This document shows positions 56,266 to 64,000 of a DNA stretch of 64,000 bases, piece after piece. Source of the stretch: Gentiana macrophylla (lineage: Eukaryota > Streptophyta > Magnoliopsida > Gentianales > Gentianaceae); NCBI GenBank assembly GCA_026214975.1, contig CM047805.1, positions 195,176,601-195,240,600 of the forward strand, in the 5' to 3' direction. The notes under the pieces are model-generated. The model was not told the origin of the DNA, did not search any database, and saw only the letters and a list, made by a program, of their open reading frames with translations. Positions within the stretch are counted from its first letter, which is position 1; each line of letters begins with the position of its first letter. Position numbers and translations under genes: made by a program.

Positions 56266-57060
56266 CATTTTCGAGAACTCGAATGGAGAAATAGAGCTCG
56301 TAAATGAGCTCAGAATAGTCTAGTTAAATAAGAACCGGTCAAACTTTACAAAATGACAGAACCAAATTTGACAAATTGTCAAATTTGGGTTAATCCAGAT
56401 TGTTGACTAGTTTAATTTCGGGTCAAAAAAAAAGTGACCGGGTCGGGTCAAAGGGCTGACTGGGTAAGATCTTTTTTCTTTCTCTCGTAATGCTGCAACT
56501 TCATGAAAAAGAAGGGAAAAAAACATTGACCAATGATATCTTGCAATCACGATGTACGTTTTTCACACCGTTTGTTGCGTTTGACTCCAAAAATCGAGAG
56601 CTATTCAATGGGATGAATAGAAATCGATTTTGAGCTGCTTCCTGTTTCGGGTTACTTAACAACGATGGTTCTGATACCAATTTGTTGTGCGCAATCACCC
56701 AAAACGAAAGTAAAGCACATCGGAATGTTATCGGAAGAACAAGAATTTTGAAGAAAAAAAAAGAAGGTTCAAGAAGAAGACGACGAACAGAAACTGGAAA
56801 GTATACGAAATGGAAGTAGGAAATCAAATGGAAATTTAAAAAAAAAAAAATCAGTCGGGATTGAGGTTTATTTATAGAGAATTAGGTATAAGGACAACAT
56901 TTGAAATATTTTAAGTAACATGACAGCCAAATATTTTTTTATGAGGAGAATGACAATTTCTATAATTTTTATAGTCTAAAGGGAAAAAAAAAATCCTCTA
57001 TTCACTCACACTATTTATGTATAACGAAAATATGACATAATCCATCCATTAAACAAAGGA
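56266..57060. other. Unassigned; possible decayed Copia start on minus
   Basis: The inverse of GGTTCTGATACCAA (56668-56681) is TTGGTATCAGAACC, a Copia-like primer-binding site on the minus strand, but no matching LTR or gag was found. At 56885-56965 GTATAAGGACAAC and GAGAATGACAAT resemble the ends of the element at 29260. Confidence 0.3.
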
Positions 57061-57205
57061 TATAAATAAAAATGGTTTTTAAATGTTGCTTTGCAGTCTT
57101 GATGCCTTTATAAATAGACATTCTTTGTGGCAGTGTAAATCGCAAACATTTCACTTTGAATATTGTTCTTTATAATTACCCGATTGTAATATTCTGACAA
57201 TATCA
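57061..57205 (+). repeat. 3' part of a Gypsy 5' LTR
   Basis: A TATA box CCTTTATAAATAG (about 57107) is followed by a leader and the LTR end TATCA at 57205. The left limit of the LTR is not visible. Confidence 0.55.
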
Positions 57206-57225
57206 TTTGGCGCTAGAAGGAGGGC
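57206..57225 (+). promoter_or_regulatory. Primer-binding site of the Gypsy element
   Basis: TTTGGCGCTAGAAGGAGGG follows the LTR end; TGGCGC-type sites are common in plant Tat/Athila-type Gypsy elements. Confidence 0.65.
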
Positions 57226-57260
57226 TCAATTCTAGTTAGTGAGTAATTATCACAGTAAAA

Positions 57261-59954
57261 ATGGCAAGAAATCAAGGAAATTCAAAGAAGCAACAGAATC
57301 AAACGGAAAAGGAGAATCGGACCGGTGAAAAGAGCCCAGATCGAAATGATCAAGAAACAGGAAAGAAAATTCTAGAAGAAGGACAGACAAGCAATCCAGA
57401 CGCAGTTAAACAAATGTTGGTAGAAACCTTGCAAATCTAAAAGGTGAAGAGATAAAAGCCATTTTTGAGGCAGTTTTGAAAGCGGGAAATCAAGATAATG
57501 ATATCTCTGAAGCACCTACCCCGCTTCAAACGGCTAAAAAAGAAAATCAAGAGGCAGAATCTAGCATACAAGTGGTGGTTACTCACCCAGGTGGTGATAA
57601 CGCCAGAGCAGAGTTAGATGATATGCTTAAGCCTAAGCAAGACGAATTTAGGCTGATGTCTCCTTTCATTGAAGACATCGATGCGTTTCCGTGTCCTCCA
57701 GGATTTAAGATCCCAAAGATCTAGGCATATGACGGAACTAAAGATCCATACGATCATATGCATCAGTACATCCAGCACATGAATTTGTATAACGCTCTAG
57801 AAGAGATGAAATGCAGGGTATTTGCAACTTTTCTAACAGGAAAGCCAAGAGATTGGTTCAACAAGTTGAACCCTAGATCCATACCGGATTTCCCAACCCT
57901 GACCAGAAAGTTCATGCATGCATTCATCGCAGCAAGACCTTTCCAAAGGAACCGTACATATTTGCTGACCATTAGGCAAAAAAGTGATGAAACAGTGTTG
58001 CAGTTTATCAAGAGATTCAACGGAGAATCATCCTAAAGAGCAGATCTGGATGATAAATTCTTAGTAGCATCCTTCGTGGCAGGTCTAAGAGAAGGATGGC
58101 TACATGCAAAGTTGAGCAGCAAGAATCCAAGTATGATGGAAGAATGTCTGGAAATAGCATACAGACATTGTCAGGGAGAAGAGGCTAACAGAGCCAAAAG
58201 AGAGGAATCCCACAGGGATTCCAAAAAAGGGAAAAGTGAGGATAGGTCTGATAAGAAGAGGAAATCCGTTTGAGATAGGGTAACTGCTCCCATTTCTGAA
58301 AGATTAGGGGAAAAAGGTGCTTTGCAGGACAGAGACCTTATTCCTCTGAACAGATCTCATGACCAAGTTCTGGCGATTATGGAAAAGAAAGGGATCGCCA
58401 AGACTCCTCCTCCATTGAGGGGTCCAAGGGAGAAGAGAGACCACACCAGGTGGTGCAAGTACTATAAAGATATCGGACATGACTCTGAGCAGTGCAGGGA
58501 CCTGATCAGAGATATAGACGCAGCAGCAATGGAAGGAAATATCGATGAATGCATCGATCGAGCACATGGAGATAATCCCAGAGGAAGGAGAGAATTTAAA
58601 AAACAGCACAGCGGTCATGATAGGTACAATCAAAGGAGACACAGAGATCCGTCTCCTGACGCAGATGGGCATAGAGAAAATGCCCCAATCAACACTGTGA
58701 ACACGATTGTGGCTGGACCTGGAGGAGTTAATAAAGCTGCCCAGCAAGAGAAAAGTAGCAGCGCAGAAAAGGACGGAGAAGCGAAAAAACAGAAAGTAAT
58801 GGGAACCGTTCAGTACGGTCTAAGAGATGCGCTACCAGCTATCGTGAGCAACGAAGGGCTGGTAATAGAAGCGGTAATCCAGAAGAATCTGGTTAGAAGA
58901 ATCTGCGTAGATACGGGCAGCGCAGTAAACGTGCTGTATCACAGTGCATTCCAAGCGATGAAGCTAACAGATTCGGAGCTGACTCCTGTGTCAACTCCTC
59001 TTTTTGGATTTACAGGACCCCCCATACATCCTATAGGTATGCTGAAGTTATTGACGACTTTTGGACGAGGCTCCCAGAGCAGGACTCTGATGGTCAACTA
59101 TGTGGTAGTAAAAGCTCCATCAGCTTATAATGTGATTCTGGGAAGACCAACGTTGATCGACCTAAGGGCAGTAGTATCGCCAGCACATAACAGTATGAAA
59201 TTCCTAACTTTTGAAGGAGAAGCTACCGTTAAAGGGGATGTGGATGCTGCCAAGAAGTGCTACACAGCAACAATCAGTGGAAAAATGAAGGTGCAGCAGG
59301 TGACAATGGAAGATCTAGTCCCAGATGAAGAGAAAAGTTGGCAGTCCAACGATCCTTGTGGAATCAATAATGCTAGACGAACTGGACCCTGAATCCACAG
59401 TCAGCATAGGATCATGGATACATACTGAACGGAAACAGACACTGGTTAAGATTTTGAAAGAGTACAAAGACGTGTTTGCATGGAAAGCAAGTGACATGCC
59501 TGGACTGTCAACAGAGTTGGCTGTCCATAAGCTTAACATCGACCCGACCAGGAAACCGGTGAAACAAAAGAAGAGATCTTTTGCCCCAGAAAGGATACAG
59601 GTTGTCCAGCAAGAGGTGGAAAAATTGTTGCAGGCCAACATGATTAGAGAAATTATTTACCCAGAATGGCTAGCAAACCCAGTGCTAGTCAAGAAGCCAG
59701 ATGGCAGTTAGAGAATGTGTGTGGATTTCACAGATCTAAACAAAGCTTGTCCTAAAGATAGTTATACTTCCCCTAGAATTGACAGGATAGTAGATTCTAC
59801 CGTTGGTTATGAAATTTTTGATTTCTTAGATGCTTATAAGGGATATCATCAGATTATGATGGACCCTGTAGATGCTGTAAAAACTGCTTTTATTACTGAA
59901 TTGGTTCCTACTACTATGTGTCTATGCCATTCGGATTAAAGAATGCAGGGGCTA
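57261..59954 (+). pseudogene. Gypsy (Tat-lineage-like) gag-protease-RT, truncated
   Basis: Gag starts at the ATG at 57261 and is broken by stops at about 57438, 57722, 58034 and 58271. The gag core shows YDGTKDPYDHMHQYIQHMNL and DWFNKLNPRSIPDFPTLTRK. A degenerate knuckle (CKYYKDIGHDSEQC, about 58455) precedes an aspartic protease RRICVDTGSAVNVLY (about 58900; DTG intact). The longest frame is 58322-59392. A frameshift leads to the RT (EVEKLLQANMIREI, ANPVLVKKPDGS, MCVDFTDLNKACPKDSY, FLDAYKGYHQIMM), with TGG to TAG at about 59709. The element is cut at 59954 by the next LTR, before the RT catalytic centre. Lineage is recognised from the style of gag and RT. Confidence 0.9.
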
Positions 59955-60298
59955 TGATGGGAGTCAACTTTACGTGACTCCGGTGCATTAACTACCCCCG
60001 TTTACTACACTTTCAGCACATTTTTGGGTGAATTAGACCGTTTTCGGGGAGTTATCGTGAGCTTATAGCACGGGGAGTGAATCCGTTGCTCTGATGGATT
60101 ATTACCCCTATTTTGTTCATATTAACCACATTCCCGAGCACTTTTACCCTCCGGAATTGTTTGGATGTTTTTAGTTGTTTATGATGTTGAAGGGTATTGG
60201 TGTCTCGAGGACCCGGAAGATGACGATTTGTGGTGAAAAGCATGATCGAGGCAAGAAGAGGAGCCAAAAAGGAAGAAAAGTGAGGATTTTGGGAAACA

Positions 60299-60560
60299 GG
60301 GGTTCAAACGCGCGTTTGAACCCCCCAAAACGCGCGTTTCAGAAGTCCAGAAGTGATACAGAGTTGAAGCCCTCCAAACGTCGCTTTGAAACCACCTTAA
60401 ACGCTGCGTTCGAAGTCACCCAAACGCGCGCTTGAACCTTCTAAACGCGCGTTCCTGATGAAGAATAGTAAAGTCCCCGCCCGAGAATGATGCAAACGCA
60501 GCGTTTCAACTATGCGAAACGCGCGTTTGAAGATTCCAAACCCCGGTTCCAGCCTCCAAA
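60299..60560 (+). repeat. AAACGCGCGTTT palindromic patch upstream of a TATA box
   Basis: About nine variants of AAACGCGCGTTTGAA. The first forms a perfect 26-bp palindrome (60299-60324: GGGG, an 18-bp palindromic core, CCCC). The patch ends about 40 bp before the TATA box. Confidence 0.85.
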
Positions 60561-60600
60561 CGTGTGTTTGGACCGATTTTTCTGCAGATTTTTCTCCCAC

Positions 60601-60610
60601 CTATAAATAC
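60601..60610 (+). promoter_or_regulatory. TATA box of the LTR-like sequence
   Basis: CTATAAATAC in the context TCCCACCTATAAATACCCCC. Confidence 0.6.
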
Positions 60611-60990
60611 CCCCCTTAGACTATTTCTTGAGATATCTAGTTTTTTTTAGCAAAACTCTACCCATTTCTTGCTCTATTTTTGTAATAGCTTAGAATACTT
60701 TCTTTTAGCTTACATCGACATAATATTAGCTTAATCTTTCCATTTCTTAGCTTAGATTTTCATTCCAAATACTAAGAGACCACCTTTTAATTACTTCTTT
60801 ATTTTGTAGTTTTTGGATCTCAACTCGAATTTCTGCAAATTAATGGTATATTTCTCTTCTCTTTTACTTGTTATGGGTTTGATTTACTGTCTTGTGTATG
60901 TTTTAACTAGTATAATGAGTAGCTAAATCCTTTTCATAGTCGAATCATGTGAAATTTAGTGAAATCACCCCTTTGGGTGATGAATTCTAC

Positions 60991-61389
60991 AAGAAAATCT
61001 GTTTTTTATAAGGGGAATTTAATAAGAGGTCAAAATTTGGTTATTAAAAGTACCTTTTAATAAGGATTAAAACAATCTTATGAAAATGATGCAGATTTGG
61101 TGAGAAACCCTTAATTCCCGTTATTTTTAATCACTTATCCCCTTATTATAATACACCTAAAATATTCCCCTTATTAATGCTTACCAAAAAAAATCAATAA
61201 AATATTATTTTGAAATAATATAAAGAAAAAACATTATGTTTTGCCAAAAAAATCCATTTTCGGAATTATTTAGAAACACAAACTTTCCTGGGAAAAAGAT
61301 ACCCATTTTTTAATGATAAAATACCAATATTTTAGGCGCCAAAAATCCCTCCCAATAATTTCATTTGTAGACATAAATAAATAGAAATA
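60991..61389. other. Unassigned AT-rich stretch
   Basis: TTAATAAGG and ATTCCCCTTAT words recur in both orientations, but no element can be defined. Confidence 0.35.
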
Positions 61390-61550
61390 ATGATAGGGGC
61401 ACAACCGGTGTTACAACAAGTGACACAACGGTTATCTATATCGTTGATGGTAATGAGTAATAATTTAACCTCATCATAATCTTTTCCCGTGCAAATGACG
61501 TTTGTGTAACACGTTGTGACATAACGGTTGTTTCCGTATAATTATTGATT
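61390..61550. mobile_element. Small TIR element related to the core of elements A and C
   Basis: Left GGGGCACAACCGGTGTTACA and the inverse of the right end GGAAACAACCGTTATGTCAC form imperfect inverted ends of about 35 bp. The left half aligns with the conserved core of element C (35890-35960: GGACACAACCGTTGTGACAC ... CCGTTGATCATGATGTAATAAT). Flanks ATAATGATA and ATAATTATT are similar but not identical. Confidence 0.45.
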
Positions 61551-61747
61551 TACTTTCCGTAAAAATAAAAAAATTAAATTTATTTTTTATTATTATTATT
61601 TTTTCCAAATTTTTTCCCCTTTGCAAAACATAAACAGCGGGTAAATGCCCAGCTGTTAGCATTTTCACTTTCAGTAAACACCCCGTCTCCGCCTAAGGCA
61701 TTACCCAATTCTTCCACTTCCATCTTCTACACCTCCATCTTCCGCCT

Positions 61748-61935
61748 CACTACAAGAAAAGCTGCATTCAACGAGGAGAATTTAGTGAGGAGCATGAATT
61801 CCGTCATTATAGGGTATTTTTAACGAGGAGAGATGAATGTGATGACCAATATCTAATTGCTCCTCATTGATGATGATAAAATCTCCTCATTATGATGTAT
61901 GAAAAATAATCTCCTCATTATTTCATAAAAAATCT
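61748..61935 (+). mobile_element. CACTA (En/Spm) transposon terminus
   Basis: CACTACAAGAAAA at 61748 is the classic plant CACTA terminal motif. It is followed by subterminal repeats of AACGAGGAG and its inverse CTCCTCATT. No opposite end (TTTTCTTGTAGTG) occurs in the rest of the window, so the element continues past the right edge or is truncated. No transposase is seen within 2.2 kb. Confidence 0.7.
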
Positions 61936-62630
61936 AATTATTTAGTTTACAAAAAACATTACCATTATTTTCTTAACATTGGAGTCCTAAAATTTAACCA
62001 TATTCTATCAAACAAATTCTCCCAAATGACAACTTCACAAAATAAACCCTCATTTCCTCATTTCCCAATTCCAACCCTAAAATAAAGTCAAATAGCAAAT
62101 ATCAACACGATTTCTGAAATTGAAAGTCAAATAGCAACACGATTTCTCTTTTTCGTGAAAGGTTGCTGAATCGTTCCTTTATTAGCTCGATATGATTTCG
62201 ATTCGAAATCTATGTGGATTTCTGCAACCGATTCTCCCCGATTCTGGAAGGCAAATAAATCAAAGGATACGCAGCCCTTGAATTATAGAGGCAAGGCGTT
62301 TCTGTGGTCAAAGATCGAAGCTTTCACTTCGAATCCTTCTAATTCAGGGAAGTTTTCATTTGCCTTTATTTCTGTGTTAATCTCGTTCTGATTTTGAAAT
62401 AATTATAATCGAAATCTGCCTGATTTTGTGTCGAAATTGGTTATGGAAGGTCCAAACCCGTAAAGCTACAATCTTTGCCGATTGTGCTGCTGATTCGATG
62501 CATTCAAAGCCATGGATTCATAGCTCTTCAACCCGTTGATGGCTTTGGATTTCTCCTCTCTACATGTGGTCTACCTCAGAGCATTGAATGTTCGATTCTC
62601 ACATATTTCCGGGAAGTTTTCTTCTTGTTG

Positions 62631-62631
<1 letters not shown>
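61936..62631 (+). other. Possible CACTA interior or cargo; no gene seen
   Basis: No sustained ORF. CAAATAGCAACACGATTTCT repeats nearly exactly (62092, 62128). Confidence 0.35.

Positions 62632-62687
<56 letters not shown>
62632..62687. repeat. (TA)n microsatellite
   Basis: More than 25 TA dinucleotides without interruption. Confidence 0.95.
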
Positions 62688-62691
<4 letters not shown>

Positions 62692-64000
62692 TTTCTGTAT
62701 GAAAAGAAAAGGCACGCATGCTAGAGATTAAAAAAATGCTTCTGTAAATACTACTTCCTTAATATGGGTTCCTGACAGTAAATTTGTTTGACGAATCTGA
62801 ACTATCACAATATGTGTATATGTGTATCATTTGATATATGTGGTATATGATAGCTACACACTTTATCTATCTTTGTGACCTTGAGTATGATTAACTTATT
62901 TTGTTTCTTTGTCTATGCCTGATACACTCTGTGTGATAAAGAAAAAGCTTATTAGTAAGTATATGTTAGTGGACAAATGTTTAGATTTCTCTTTGGTCAA
63001 TGTAATACATGAGACATTTCCTTGTGTTGTGTAATATAGTCAGAACTTATATCATATATGTCTGATATATACCTGCATATCTTCTTGATAAGTAAGTGAT
63101 ATTGCCTTGTTCGATTTTGCGATATTTGACTATTAAAGACTCAAGATTTGCAAATTCAAATCTTTGATTCGATTTCGAAATGAGGTTAATTTACCCCTCA
63201 TTTCACTATATATACTTAGCACATTTGGACTTGCATTACGAACCAGTCTAAAACACAAGCAATCCCACATTTTCTCTCGAAAAGTCTTGTCTTTGTCTCG
63301 CTTGAAAAGTGTGGTCTTAGAGGTAGATCGTTCTTGTGTCAAGAACCGGAGGAGATACAAGCTCATGCTTTCGTGGCATACGAAGAGCGAGAACATCGTG
63401 TTGTAGTCTCTCCCATTGGTCGGTAAATGATTATCGGTTTCTGCTTTTTTCATAGTTGTATACTAGGAAAGAAGCTGCTTTTGTATTTGCTTTGTGTGTT
63501 TGTTTGACTGAGTCAACTCTCTTGTGTGAAAAATCTAGCTAGTGTTCATTTGATTTAATCCTTGTAAAGAGTCGAGTCTCAAAAGTTCACTTGGTTCGAT
63601 AAACCAAGGTGACTTGTCTGTAAGAGACTTGAGGAACTGATTCTTGACAATAAGTGGTTAACTCAAAGTGACATTAGGCGATTGATTCACCGCCTGCTTT
63701 TATCGCTTTTATTGTTACCATCATCTCGAATTCTAGCAATCGCCTCAACCTCATTGAGTTTCGGTGTTGAGATCTTATCACCATCTCGTGCTTGGCCCCG
63801 ATAATTTGTTCAATCTTGATATCCTATCGATTTACTCGCCGCCATTGCACACACTAAATTCATCGTGCTACACATCACTTCTTCTTTGTGTTTGTTGTGC
63901 TCCATTTTTAATAAATTTGTCGAATCTTGTTGGTCAAGTCTTTGAATATAAGCACTTCTCAAGCTCTTGTAATTGCATTATTTCATTCACATAACCTGTT
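62688..64000. other. Unassigned sequence to the right edge
   Basis: CTATATATACTT (about 63208) could be a TATA box for the plus-strand sequence that follows, which has the texture of an LTR leader. The minus ORF 63133-63453 resembles no known protein. Nothing firmer can be said. Confidence 0.35.

Larger units (their letters stand above)
59955..60990 (+). repeat. LTR-like sequence with palindromic U3, inserted into the Gypsy RT
   Basis: It starts TGATGGGAGTCAACTTTACG exactly where the RT coding sequence stops. It contains a GC-rich AAACGCGCGTTT patch (60299-60560), then a TATA box CTATAAATAC (60601) and a T-rich leader. The right end is not defined and no target duplication can be checked because the other side of the RT is missing. 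Confidence 0.5.

Noticed and set aside
63133..63453. 106-codon minus ORF near the right edge
   Set aside because: No recognisable domain; the plus strand has LTR-leader texture with a TATA box.

Overview
The window is nuclear DNA of a flowering plant: intron-bearing genes, plant-type UDP-glycosyltransferases (UGTs), and dense layers of Copia and Gypsy LTR retrotransposons, hAT, Stowaway, Tourist and CACTA DNA elements, and SINEs. The UGTs resemble the UGT94 type, which adds sugars to existing glycosides and is well known from asterids, so an asterid eudicot is likely; this is inference. There are no bacterial-type operons, CRISPR arrays or recognisable tRNA/rRNA genes.

Host genes: two related UGT genes lie on the minus strand about 39 kb apart. 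UGT-1 (1-1052) is uninterrupted and runs off the left edge inside its PSPG box. UGT-2 (exons 46220-45692 and 40491-39650) can be spliced in frame into a 456-residue protein. Its single 5.2 kb intron holds a complete Copia element with a perfect 5-bp target duplication; without it the intron would be about 405 bp. UGT-2 also carries a short frame-shifted patch in exon 1 with compensating single-base deletions.

Layout: 1.2-6 kb holds small insertions: a poly(A)-tailed retro-insertion, a 148-bp tandem repeat, two hAT-like elements and a SINE. 6.1-9.6 kb is gene-capturing element A, followed by a SINE. 10.2-17.5 kb is an old Copia (Copia-I) split by a solo LTR and by a TA-flanked MITE. 18.5-29.2 kb is a pile of truncated Gypsy LTRs, one inserted next to the TATA box of another. 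29.3-37.1 kb holds small MITEs and elements B and C. 37.5-38.7 kb repeats the LTR seen at 18.5 kb. 39.6-46.2 kb is UGT-2 with Copia-II in its intron. 46.4 kb is a Tourist MITE. 47.5-56.3 kb is Copia-III (minus) with a 4.2 kb duplicated LTR nested in its integrase-RT region. 57-60 kb is a Tat-type Gypsy fragment cut by another LTR. 61.4-64 kb has a small TIR element, a CACTA end, an AT microsatellite and unassigned DNA.

The least explained structures are (1) the A/B/C element family, which shares GTTATAAGGAC-like ends, arrays of short units containing ATGTCACTGCAT, and apparently captured host gene pieces (LRR protein, membrane protein); (2) GC-rich, palindrome-rich patches in several unrelated LTRs, each with its own motif; and (3) a nested LTR duplication in which one 70-bp segment is inverted between copies.
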